Assembly: GCA_035578175.1 (NCBI GenBank)
Contig: JAQMRL010000001.1
Span: forward strand, 52,537,553 to 52,601,552
Direction of reading: 5' to 3'
Source of the DNA: Catonia carolina
Lineage: Eukaryota > Arthropoda > Insecta > Hemiptera > Achilidae
Length of the DNA stretch: 64,000 nt
Below the pieces are notes generated by a model. That model searched no databases, had not been told where the DNA came from, and saw only the letters and a program-made list of their open reading frames with translations. Positions 44,681-55,391 of the stretch are shown here, in pieces (position 1 is the stretch's first letter; every line of letters starts with the position of its first letter). The translations under genes and the position numbers were made by a program.

Positions 44681-45849
44681 TACGTTTGACTAACATATGT
44701 CCAAACAGGTAGTCAAACAAATCGGTTTCCAATTCCAATTTAACTGGATAAACTGCTAACGATAATACGTCCATTCTGTGTCTGAAAGTACTATGTTCTG
44801 TATTCCAGGGTAATTTACCCTTTTTCCATTTGAGAAGTATTCCTAAAAGGGTTTGCCTGAATTTGAAAATCGCTTACCTAAATTAGAAAAGGAAAGTAAG
44901 AATTCATGTTTTTTGCAGAATATTCGTATCATTTCATCACACTAAACCATCGAAAATTGGAGTTCCATAAGCCAATGTAACTAACATCGACAAATAAGAA
45001 ATGAGGATTTAAACAAATCAAAAGGAAAACAATCAACTTTTATATCTAATTAAATTGACAATTTGTTCAAACTACAAATAAGAGCAGAAACTTGTTACGA
45101 GTAGCGGGAGAGATACGTAGCGAGAGAGTTATTACTTACATAAAACTGAAGAGACAATCATTTAAGATAGCATTATTAAAAGTTTGATTCATTTTTATTG
45201 CAGATATTTAAACTATAATCTGTAATTTATTTAATTTAAAAAGTAAACACATTTTCTGCATTTATCGCAAAAGTAATAAATTAAATAATAATAGTGATAC
45301 TATTAATAAAAAAGTAAACTACATTAATGAATCTTATAAAAGAATTGCCGCCTTTCAAGATAAATTCAATACACCTACTAGCATTTCCATACATGGAAGT
45401 AATAACAAGCAATAGTAATCATTATGCAGCCCCTCTTGTTTGATAAAGTATTGGTAATAAAAATAAATAATAAACAGGAAAATCTTCATTGCATTGATAA
45501 GTAAACAAGCCTGTTTAAAATAGCGCTTAATTACAGTAATAATCTTTCATAAAAGATTCTATTACAATAACGACTGACAATAGAAATTAAACAGAATAAT
45601 TCCTTTAATAACAATAAACATCTTAAGTGGCTAACAAACATAAGAAACAAAACCCTGAACATCAGTTTTTTCTTAGTATTCAGAATATTGATACCGATGC
45701 CCACGTTTAAGACTTTAGTCTTACTAAAGAGAGGCTTACTAAAGAGAGTGGTATTTAAAACTGAAATTTAGTGTTAACTGAAAAAATTACGCATACCTAC
45801 ATTAGAATGGAGTATGAAAACAAATGAAATAAAAATCATACAAGTAACA
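44681..45849. other. AT-rich stretch, nothing recognised
   Basis: No supported features. Confidence 0.45.
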
Positions 45850-46540
45850 ATTACAAAGAAAAGACATGCCGACCAGTTCACATAAACAACACCCTGATAC
45901 TAAAGTAGACGCCGCTAAATACATTGGTATACATCTTTACAAACTACTGAATAGAAAACACACATACAGAACAACGGGGAAACAGTTGAACGCAAAATTG
46001 AAACAGTCTTGTTGGATACTAGGTAAACGTTCGACATTCAATATTAACAACAAACTTACAATTTACAAATCAATTCTTAAACCAATGTGGACGTATGGAA
46101 TCCAATTATGGAGCTCGGCATGCCATTCCAACACTGAAAATACTGCAAAGGTTCAAATTGAAACTAATCAGGACAATCACAGAATTGCCTTGGTACATTA
46201 TGAACAACATATTTCACAGAGATTTGCACATTCCTATAGATCAACAACTAATCAACACACACAGTGAAAAACATCAAAGATAACTCGAATCACACACAAA
46301 TCACCTCGCCATCTTATTCTTAGACAATTCAAACGACACTCGCCGACAGAAACGATGTCATCCTATGGCCATCCTATTTTAAAACGGCAAGGTAACATAT
46401 GACACATCCAAGAAATTACCCCATTGGAGGTTTCCTTCGATCATGACAAGTAACAAAGAAAACTAATCTACTCATTATTCTACTCAAGAAAAGATTGCAG
46501 ATTTTCCTGTATTTAAAAGAAACCTACATATTGAATAACG
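45850..46540 (+). pseudogene. Jockey-type LINE (J), C-terminal reverse transcriptase region
   Basis: Frame one (45866-46267) reads AAKYIGIHLYKLLNRKHTYR, LNAKLKQSCWILGKRSTFNI, NNKLTIYKSILKPMWTYGIQ, LWSSA. A frameshift then moves to a second frame (46095-46283): AIPTLKILQRFKLKLIRTIT, ELPWYIMNNIFHRDLHIPI, followed by stops and LAILFLDNSNDTRRQKR. These are the classic C-terminal landmarks of jockey-group polymerases (KYLGI, WTYGIQLW, ILQRFQ, HRDL, LLDNS). The upstream catalytic part is absent. Confidence 0.88.
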
Positions 46541-46551
46541 ATAAAATATTT

Positions 46552-46949
46552 TTTTATAAAACGTTATAATATTCTAAAACATTAGCAGTGCCGACTCTAC
46601 TCTATGGCAGTGAAACGTGGGTGCTATCAAAGCGAGAGGAGAGTAGATTGCAAGCATCTGAAATTAAATTTCTTCAACATACTTATGGGTGTAGTAGAAA
46701 AGATCGTTACAGAAATACCGAGATAAGGAAAGAACTCAACATTTTCCCTATAAAAAACAAGGTATCCCAGAACAGAATGCAGTGATTAGAGCATGTAAAC
46801 AGAATGCGGGAGGACAGGATACCTAAGCAGACACTGGACTATAAGCCGGAGAGCAGGAGAGAACGAGAACGCCCGAGAAAGAGATGGGCAGATTTGAGAG
46901 GTTTGGAACAGGCAGAGATGCCTAATCCTTGAAAGGCAGAAGAAGAAGA
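46552..46949 (+). mobile_element. 5'-truncated L3 LINE (GAA tail)
   Basis: The insert is flanked by ATAAAATATTT (46541-46551 and 46950-46960). It encodes the L3 polymerase tail: VPTLLYGSETWVLSKREESR, LQASEIKFLQHTYGCSRKDR, YRNTEIRKELNIFPIKNKVS, a stop where the family has Trp, LEHVNRMREDRIPKQ, RERPRKRWADLRGLEQAEMP and a (GAA)n tail. The open part is 46588-46785. It lies in the downstream flank of a jockey fragment. Confidence 0.85.
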
Positions 46950-46960
46950 ATAAAATATTT

Positions 46961-47639
46961 AAATACAGATCCAAAAATACTCTAAGGTCTTTACTTCAGT
47001 GCGACATACCCAGAGTGAGAGACGTTAACAACAATACCTTCAAGTTTTCACCAGTTTAATAATTACTACCTATCATTTTCCTTCTCAAAACAATCCGGAT
47101 ACTCCCAATGCAAATATTTTACAATTACTGCTTGTTGATCTTGTGTATGCACGGTTAAACTAGTTTTTTTATTACAATATAAAGTCATAAGAACGATATT
47201 TTGAGGAAGTTATTAATAAAGATGGACTATTAAATTTATTTAATATGACAATTCTGAAATTATCGAATAAGAAATTTTAGTTTTTTCATTGTACTCACTG
47301 TACGAGATGATAGGACATAATCTACTATGACTATACAAAACTACTAATACTGGTTGTGTTTTAGATTTGGACAGTTTATAGTTTACCTGAACAAAAGCAG
47401 AATTCAGAACAACATACTATATATTTTTTTAATTTGTGCGCAGCTCATAAAGTAGTGCAACCTTCATACAAAAAAGAAACAACAACAATAACGTAAATAT
47501 TGTATCAGAAAACCTTTATTAGCAGAAAATGTGACTAAGGAAACATAAATCCCAATTATTCAGAAACGAAACTGTAGGCCCCTATGTTATACGATAAATT
47601 GGGACTTAAAATTATTTAAGTTTTAAGGTTTGTAATCTA
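46961..47639. other. AT-rich stretch, nothing recognised
   Basis: No supported features. Confidence 0.45.
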
Positions 47640-47960
47640 CGTATCAGTTAAACAAACCAACAATAAACGTTTTCAGGCACTACAAAACAAAATTTTACAA
47701 ATCATAGCAAGTTGTGAACCACATTTCTGTAACAAAACGTTGCATAAAGAGCATAACATCGACACGTTACAAGAACAATTTAATTAAACTACAGACACGC
47801 TTTCAAAGCAAACAACTAAATCATACAAAACCACAAATTCAGTCACCGTTAGCACGTTATCTAACTTATGACCCACCCAGAAGACAGAAAAGTTAATGGA
47901 TTGAAGACTTTTTTGAAGCGATATTATGTATGGTCTGCCACTGGGCGACTTTCTCACACA
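47640..47960 (+). pseudogene. Jockey-type LINE (J) fragment, very degenerate
   Basis: The plus strand reads NKRFQALQNKILQIIASCEP, HFCNKTLHKEHNIDTLQEQF, stop, and in another frame LARYLTYDPPRRQKS. The order matches ALQNKILR, NKTLHxD, LxxL...RR of the jockey tail. Confidence 0.6.
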
Positions 47961-49417
47961 AGTGACTACAAAACAATAAAAACAAACATTATGGACATGA
48001 CAACTGCTAGTAGTGTTTTAGAATTAAAGTTGCAGTTTTCAAAAAAAGTTATAGGATAATGAAAACAAAGTCAATCGCCTCAATTAATAAATGTAACATC
48101 TTTAGCGTACCTGCATTAACGTACTGGGAATCACAAATTAAATATAACAGTCAATATCTGAAGAATGAAACAGTAAAGCAAGATAATTACCATTGTTAAT
48201 ACATTAACAGAAAATTTAAACGACATATTTCTCTATTTCTAATGAATATCTGAATGAATGAACTCTATATAAGGAAAAATATTAAATTATATTAAAGCTT
48301 TTTAACGGCAATAACTTACAATGAACTTATTTAAACATACAATATTGAAATTCGTGCAATGAAAGAGAGAAGGCGTTGTTTAGCACCACACCTAAATAAT
48401 ATTATTATATGGGTATTGTCACGTAATAATAGATTAGTAGAGAAGTTAAGGGTGTGTCTCATGGTTTATGCCCGTTCTCAAATATCCCGTGAATTTGCAG
48501 AAACCAAAACTCATCTCCATTATTTCGCCCACAAATTGTTATTTGTACTGGATGATTCAAAACAAAACAGCGGCTGAAGCACTCTAATATTAACTTAGCT
48601 GTCCTACATCATCAAACCAATTACTACGTTACATTACGGAAGATACCAGAAAAATCTGTCTCATTATTTCATCCGTTCTGTAAATTTGTCACTCTTCATT
48701 TCCGTTGACCAATAAAAACTAATATAATAATTACAAAAAAATGTATAAGATACCTATTCTTTAAAAAGTAAAAACTAAACTTTCAGACATTTACCTTCCT
48801 TTTCCCTTTAATTAGGTACTGAATTCTCCCATAGAAAAATATATTTTATTTCACGAGACAAATTACAATTTATTTTGTTACTTCCTTGATAGTTGGTTTT
48901 GATGATCTAAGAATATTGATGATTTTCTTCATTTACAAGCTAATAAAATTACTGATAAGAATGTTTTTACGCAAAACATTGACGAATTCCATTTACTTGA
49001 TTAGTTTCCGTACGTTCAAACTGACTTGATCACTACATGCATATTAGGAATTTTTGAAGAATCTAGGAACTTTTGGAGAATGGTTTTTGATTATTTATTT
49101 TGAAACTGTACAATAGAGTGTAACCATTAAAACTGACAAAATTCCTTTAAAAACAAATGACATGAAAATTACCTGTAAAATTTCTTTAAAAGATATATCC
49201 CAAAGAATAATTCAAAGACTGAACATAAAAAAAAAACAAAATACAAGAAAAACCATAGTAAAATGAAACAATAAAACCGTACAATAAGAATTAAGTACAG
49301 AAATATTTAATTGATCAAAACAATATTATAGACAAAAATTAAACAATTGTACATATGGTAAACAAAATAACAAGATTTACCACATAAAAAATTTAATAGT
49401 TAAAATTTTTCCCATAA
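47961..49417. other. AT-rich stretch, nothing recognised
   Basis: The 72-codon ORF at 48359-48577 has no recognisable motif. Confidence 0.45.
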
Positions 49418-49803
49418 CAGGCAGGTGGAGTGTTAAATTATTTACACTCGATCTGCTAGTTTCAGGGCTATAAAAAATAGTTTTGTTTCTTACCACATGA
49501 TCTTATATTACTGAAGCATTAAAGAACAGTAGAGGTAGAGGTGTAAAAGACACTAATCAGAGTTTCCTCCTCTGAGAGTAATGAATATTATTAAACAGCC
49601 AGACCCTGTGGTGAATGAAGTGAAGGTGTCATTTGCAGGGTGGAAAGCAGATGGTTTTTGGAGGGCCCAGCATGTTTATAACCATACTTTTTCACTCAGT
49701 GAGGAAGGCATGGGAAAATCACCACACTCGTCGTTTTACTAAATAAAGCCTCTAAAGGTTCAAACCAGCCTTTCAGCTAATAACCTAAACAACAACAACA
49801 AAG
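49418..49803 (+). repeat. Dispersed repeat R4, copy 3
   Basis: Contains CAGGCAGGTGGAGTGTTAAA, AGTAGAGGTAGAGGTGTAAA, AGACACTAATCAGAG, AGCCAGACCCTGTGGTGAAT, CACTCAGTGAGGAAGGCATG and the end CCTAAACAACAACAACA. This is the copy with the clearest (AAC)n tail. Confidence 0.8.
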
Positions 49804-50554
49804 TAAAATTTAAAAAACTAAACTGACTTTTATTGTTACAATATTCATAAAAAATTTGCGAGCTCAATGAAATGAACAAATGAAAAAGAACTGAGAAGCA
49901 AAGTAATCCGGTTTAACTTAACAGATAAAACAAAAGAAAACAATCTTCACGTGCATGACCAGTATTTTCTAAAGATAGTAAGATCGTTAATAAAAGATTT
50001 AGATGAAAAGCAATACAGGAGTAATTTATAACTATAATTTACAATATCTTTAGCACGTCAATAACTGAAGAAGAATAGTAAGAAAATAAAAATTTTTTTT
50101 TGAAGCACTAGGCCTACCGTAAAAAATTAAGTATCGTAATTAAGTATCAGTCGGTACACCATAGAGTAATAAAACCATAGAGAAAAAAAAACAAATTTAA
50201 AAGATGCCAAAATGTATTTATGGTTGTATCTCATTAGTTGTAGGTTTATCATTGGATGGGATGCTACGAAGATTATCATACGTACATTGAAACATTCCTA
50301 CGGCGAGCTAACATAAAGTCAACAACACCATTACAAAGCAATAAGTTCATCATCCACCGTAACCTGATGGGTGCAGATCACGTCTCATTACATCATCGCA
50401 TCACCACTGACCGTATAAGAAAGCCACTTCATTCAGTTCAAACACCTGTAGTTGGTTGTTAAAAACCGACTTATACCGTTATATTAACACACGTAATAAA
50501 TACCGCCGCTTACCTTCGTGACAATATTTATTAGTTTATTTTTGCTTTTATTTT
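49804..50554. other. Unassigned stretch with one small ORF
   Basis: The ORF at 50256-50462 (68 codons, His/Thr/Arg-rich, MGCYEDYHTYIETFLRRANI) is in a GC-richer patch. I do not recognise it. Confidence 0.3.
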
Positions 50555-51165
50555 GTCATCAGGAACTGTACATTATTGACAACCACCCAATTTGATTGCA
50601 ATTTTTTGCTGTATTGACGTGGACTAGGCGTAAGTTTGAACAGGGATCCTGTGAAACTCCACCTCTAGTGGTTATTGGAATCACATAAAAATATAAATAT
50701 ACGTCTGAAACTTATAAAAGATAAATTAGATCGATTAATAAATAAATTAGACTTGATGTTACTTAACTTGTTTAATTCCAGGCGGATGAATAAATATAAT
50801 ACTTATTAAATCTTATAGATTGTAAATTATACGAACTAGGCCCTAAGCCGCACTGTTAATAAAAAAACAACTTCACACTTGGAGTTCTAGGACATAAGTT
50901 AGCTATTCAAAATTATTATTCTTATAAAATAAACTTTATAAGAATTAACATTTTAATTATGTAAATTGATTTTAAACTAAACAATTTAACATAAAAAATA
51001 ATAATAATCACATATGTGTTACATACGTACTACTACAATCCCCAGTAGAGTTTGTTCACGATAGGCTGTTAGCTGGCGACCATACAAAGTCACTTGCTCA
51101 ACCGGTGTTACTTAAAAAATAATAGCGATTTTCTACCAGCTGACTGATTGGGCTGCCAATTAATT
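50555..51165 (-). repeat. R2 repeat, copy split by an LTR-like insertion
   Basis: 50555-50649 matches the 3' half of R2 in reverse (GGAACTGTACATTATTGACA, CGTGGACTAGGC, AACAGGGATCC). 51038-51165 matches the 5' half (CCCCAGTAGAGTTTGTTCAC, GACCATACAAAGTCACTTGC, AACCGGTGTTACTTAA). Joining the two across the insertion restores the uninterrupted order seen at 8378-8618 and 53330-53550. Confidence 0.85.
50650..51037. mobile_element. Candidate solo LTR, 388 bp
   Basis: The segment begins TGTGAAACTCC and ends CTACTACA, so it has TG...CA termini. It is flanked by the 4-bp duplication ATCC (50646-50649 and 51038-51041). Removing it together with one ATCC exactly rebuilds GGGATCCCCAGTAGAG, as seen in the R2 copy at 8.5 kb. 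Size, termini and 4-bp duplication fit a solo LTR left by recombination. No coding sequence is inside. A DNA transposon is less likely because no inverted terminal repeats beyond TGT/ACA are visible. Orientation unknown. Confidence 0.65.
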
Positions 51166-51284
51166 AGTTTTGTAAACACGAAACAGAAATTGTAAATATT
51201 AGAGGTCAATAGTCAATTATTGCAGAATCAAAGTAAACTTCCCTTATACTGAAATTAATCTGTCTTAAGTTAAGGTTTAAACAA

Positions 51285-51860
51285 TCCACTAATCCCCGAT
51301 CTAAATAGTTTAAATTTACCAGGTAAATCGTTCCAATCATAGGCTTCGCAGAAGGTGGAGCAGAGATTTGGGAAATATTTTACAAATCAACTGACTTGTT
51401 TTCTACAATTGAAAAGAACCTACTTTTAGTAACACATTTATATAGGGCTTAAATAAATAAATTCGAAAGGAATTTGCATTTTGTTTTCAGTTTTTTTTTA
51501 AATTGTTTAAACCTATTTTCCAGATAGTCTAGCAATAGAACAATAATTAAATTTTTAATGGAGGTATAAACATAAATAAATAAAATCTGTTTATTTTAGT
51601 TTTCAAAAACTTTGCGGACAGTGCTAACGCTCGCTTATACATATTTCCAATCATACACTGCACACAAATCTTAAGATTCTGTACATACAAGACATAATTC
51701 AACATACATATCAGCGATTTATATTCAAATTATAAAACAAGAAAAGCCCTCTAATCCGCATTCTAAATAATCCAAATCCATCGTCGGCTCCGTAGAAAGT
51801 GAAGCAGATATTTAGGATAAATTTCAAAAGTCAACTGACCTTTTTTGTTCCTACTCAGTA
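51285..51860. repeat. Diverged direct repeat pair
   Basis: 51285-51400 and 51752-51850 share AATCCxCxxTCTAAATA, a GGCTxCGxAGAAxGTGxAGCAGA block, TTxGGxxAAAT and CAACTGAC, at about 470 bp spacing. Function unknown. Confidence 0.5.
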
Positions 51861-53149
51861 AACGTATCAAAAATTTTGGTAAAAATTTCAAACGCAATTT
51901 TTAAACACCAATTGATAGTAACCCAAAAGTAATACGAAAAGAAAAATTATTTTTCTTCTTTATTTTGACGCCTCATGATACCTCTACCCCAGAGTCGTTT
52001 CAGTCTTCGTATAGTGAGTGAGTGATGTTTGGTGAATCTGGTATATCGGTAAACTATTACCTAATTAGGTTTATGGCGTATTTAATAAGTAAAAATTGTA
52101 ATACATACGTTTTGAACAGTATGTGTAAAAGTGAAGAAAACGTGGTTGATAAATGGTACACGTAACTCTGAATTTCACACATTTATCAGTAAATTTCAAG
52201 AAAATAAATTCTGCAAAAAGCACACTTTTCCTTTTTAAGTACTCTACTCAGACTAGATTGTCAGTACCTCATGAAAAATACAACACGAAATAATGAAATA
52301 GTGTATTTATATAAAAAAGGTTAAGAATTTTAACACTGTACTGTAGTAAAATGGTGTCACACGAAAGTTAAAGATTTCAAACTTCTCCGGTCACATTTCG
52401 TAAACATCAATCTACCTCGAAAATATTATAATAAAGTATATATTATGATAGTTAAAAACTATAGAGTAATTTTAGTATAAAATTAAATTCTGAGAAAAAG
52501 TAATCATTATAAAGCAAAAATGACTGACATTTATTTGTACAAAATATCAAATAAGTTACTATAAAATTTTAAAAAGTAACAAGGCTTATAAAGTAAATAA
52601 CGGGTTGTACACATACCACAATAATAATAATAAATATACGAAGTACAAGGTTACTAAGATAGTTGCACGAAAGAAATTTTTTACACATTTGAAGACATTT
52701 TACGTAATCTGAACTCCCACTAAATATTTACTTGAAACGATTACTTAATCAACAATGGTGTAGTAAATAAATATTATTAGTGTTTATTTTTAACTCAATG
52801 CACTCGCCACAAAACGCAATATCTTCGACTAAGAAGCTGTTGGTCCCCGTTTCGATGCTTGGCTAGAAAATTTTTTATCAACTGTGGAGATACTACTGTT
52901 CACAAAAGGTTTCTTTTGTTTTACGTCCAACGCTATGAAAATTAAGGCTAATACAGCCGTTGAAAGGCAACAGATAATTAATTTCTTTTACATTATTATT
53001 TGGAACTGTAAAAACGTACATAACGACCAAGTTTTAGAACAAACAATGAAAAAACAATAAAAAGTCACATTAAGAGGTCTCTGCTCCAACTTCTATTCAA
53101 TCTACGGTCAATTTATCTTTTCAGACTTCTTAAACTATTTTTTATTAGG
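51861..53149. other. AT-rich stretch, nothing recognised
   Basis: No supported features. Confidence 0.45.
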
Positions 53150-53680
53150 TAACAGAAATATCTACAATATGTTCTTTAATAGAACAATAATAGATTTGAT
53201 AAAAAATTATTCATCATGAAACATACCTGTAAAGATACCTTTAAAAATAAATAACTACTGTTCTGTTTCATATTTAGTCTATAAAAATATTATGAAATTA
53301 ATTTTTGAATAACCCTTCGGACCATCCCAATCAGTCACTAGTATAAAATCGCTATTATTTGTTAAGTAACACAGGTTGGGAAGCGACTTTTTATGGTGAC
53401 CAGCTGACAGCCATCCGTGAACAAACTCTACTGGGATCTCTGTTCAAACTCATGCCTAATCCACGTCAAAAGTACAGCGAAAAGCAGCAATCAAATTGAG
53501 TAGTTGTCATATTGTACAGTTCCCGATGAGAAATAAAAGCAAAATATATTTTTGAAAAACGATAACAATTTATTTACTAAACAAATAAGTCTATTGTCTA
53601 GATGTTTTTGTTCCTGCTGAATGAGTGTTCTCGAATTAAAGCGTCTGTCTAGATGTAATTCGAATTAACTAATATTTTAA
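53150..53680 (+). repeat. R3 repeat copy split by an R2 repeat
   Basis: 53150-53325 (TTCTTTAATAGAACAATAAT, AAAATAAATAACTACTG, ATTTAGTCTATAAAAAT) and 53560-53680 (ACAATTTATTTACTAAACAA, ATAAGTCTATTGTC) match consecutive parts of R3 at 20090-20280. The R2 element lies between. Confidence 0.6.
53330..53550 (+). repeat. Short interspersed repeat R2, copy 3
   Basis: Contains ATTTGTTAAGTAACACAGG, TGGTGACCAGCTGACAGCCA, AACAAACTCTACTGGGATC, TTGTACAGTTCCCGATG and an A-rich tail, collinear with 8378-8618. Confidence 0.8.
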
Positions 53681-55197
53681 GATGTTTTAATTTTTCAATT
53701 TCCACCACTAATTTTAGTGCGGAAATGGAAGACTTGACAGATTGAACCCAAAACCCTAAATGATTAACAATTTTTTATAGCGTTTAATTCTACTTCAATA
53801 AAAGACATAAATCGAATACATTTTATGTGCCCGTTCACAAATTTAATTGTCCGCAACAGATCAGAAAAATTATCACTAAAATTACAAGTTTCAGATGTGG
53901 TTTTGTGTTCTTATGTGTTAATTAAAAATACAGTGTTCCTTGAGTTACACTAACACAATGATTTGAGTAAAACTTTTGAACCCTAAAAGTACTTTTCAAT
54001 AAAGTAAAATAACAACCTTTGTAAACTCATGAATTTTAATGAAGGCTAATCACAAAGTAATTTAATATAATATATTTTTTATAAATGATGATACAACAAT
54101 CTATCTTCTATAAAATATGTCTTACCGGTATCATGCAATTTATACTGAAGTTATAAGTAATTTCAATTTAAAGAGTTTTTTTTATAAGTGTTAAAAACCA
54201 TACCTCACTTTATAAAAAAACATGGTAAGGAATTTTTTCTAATCCCAATTTTAATGGAAGACTAGTAGTAGGCTATCAAGATGGACGTTATATTCCCACA
54301 GCCAAGCAGGTGACAGACTGGCACCTTTAACTATACAGCTACATTCTTTGAAGAATGTTTCCTAGAATCCCACGTCATTCTTAGAATCTAACCAGGTAGA
54401 ATGAATGGATTCACTGATTTAATAGATTTTTTTATTTTCAACACTTAGCAGGAGCATTACGATTCCAAATATGTTTTTCTTTTATTTTGTTTAGGAATGT
54501 ATAGTATTTTAAGAAACTAAATTTCATGTGAATTACTTGCTTTTCTTACGCTTCTAAAATACTGTATTGACCCGAGTACTATTACCTCTTTTTTACATTT
54601 CATTCCGACTGTACAATTAATAGCCATACCTTTATTCAATATTTGGTGAGAAAATCAAAAATTTAAAAAGACTGTAAACAACTGCACCCGTTAAGGGGAG
54701 AATAAAGTACCCTAAACTTGAAAAAAATTATAATCTCCAACTTAAACAAGAAAACTAATTTAGTACAATTTCTTAGAAAGACCATTTTATAAAATTCTGT
54801 AGCTCTATTAAGTACGTAATGCGTTTGAAATAATAGTGTTATTAGAACACAATTGTGTATTTAATTCTTCTAACATTAGTACGTGAGCGTATTTGTACAT
54901 ATAAGCATAAATGATATCGGAGAAATAATTTGTTTCTTAATTTGTAATCTATACTTATATTTTTGTAAATATTTCATTTTAATTTTTTGAGTTAATTCTT
55001 TATTTATTTCTTTATAATAATGTTGACGAGGTCAATTTCCGAAAGTTTCAGCGACTTATAAAGATTTATTTATCCACAACTCATAAGATTCGGTAGGCCG
55101 ACTAAACGGAAAATAGACAGCTGTGTCATAATTTTTTTCAAAATTCGTAAAAATGGAAAGTATTTAGTATAAGAACAGTATTTATAATTTATATTTA
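53681..55197. other. AT-rich stretch, nothing recognised
   Basis: No supported features; a slightly GC-richer patch is at 54240-54415. Confidence 0.45.
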
Positions 55198-55391
55198 GCC
55201 GGCCCCATTGGCGTACTTGGTAACGTGCTCACCTCTCATCATGCGGTCGTGGGTTCGAATCCTACTTAGGCACGGCATTTTCATACGTTACAAAAAATCT
55301 TTTCATCCTCCACTTGTAAACAGTTACATCCCAACGTCGTCGCTAATGACCGTTGCAGTTGATCCGACGTTAAATAAATAAACAAAACAAG
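55198..55391 (+). repeat. S1 SINE, complete tRNA-derived copy
   Basis: The tRNA-like head begins GCCGGCCCCATTGG with an A box at about 55209-55220 (TGGCGTACTTGG) and a B box at 55252-55262 (GGTTCGAATCC). The S1 body follows with CACGGCATTTTCATACGTTA, TCCTCCACTTGTAAACAGTT, CCCAACGTCGTCGCTAATGA, CCGTTGCAGTTGATCC and GACGTTAAATAAATAAAC as the 3' end. The internal promoter is transcribed by RNA polymerase III; mobilisation would depend on a LINE. Confidence 0.88.

Noticed and set aside
50650..51037. Interpreting the 388-bp insertion as a MITE
   Set aside because: Beyond the TGT/ACA ends no inverted terminal repeats are visible, and the 4-bp duplication with TG...CA ends fits an LTR better; kept as candidate solo LTR.
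55198..55275. A functional tRNA gene
   Set aside because: The A and B boxes belong to a SINE head: the sequence continues into a body shared with other S1 copies and does not fold as a clean cloverleaf from what I can see.
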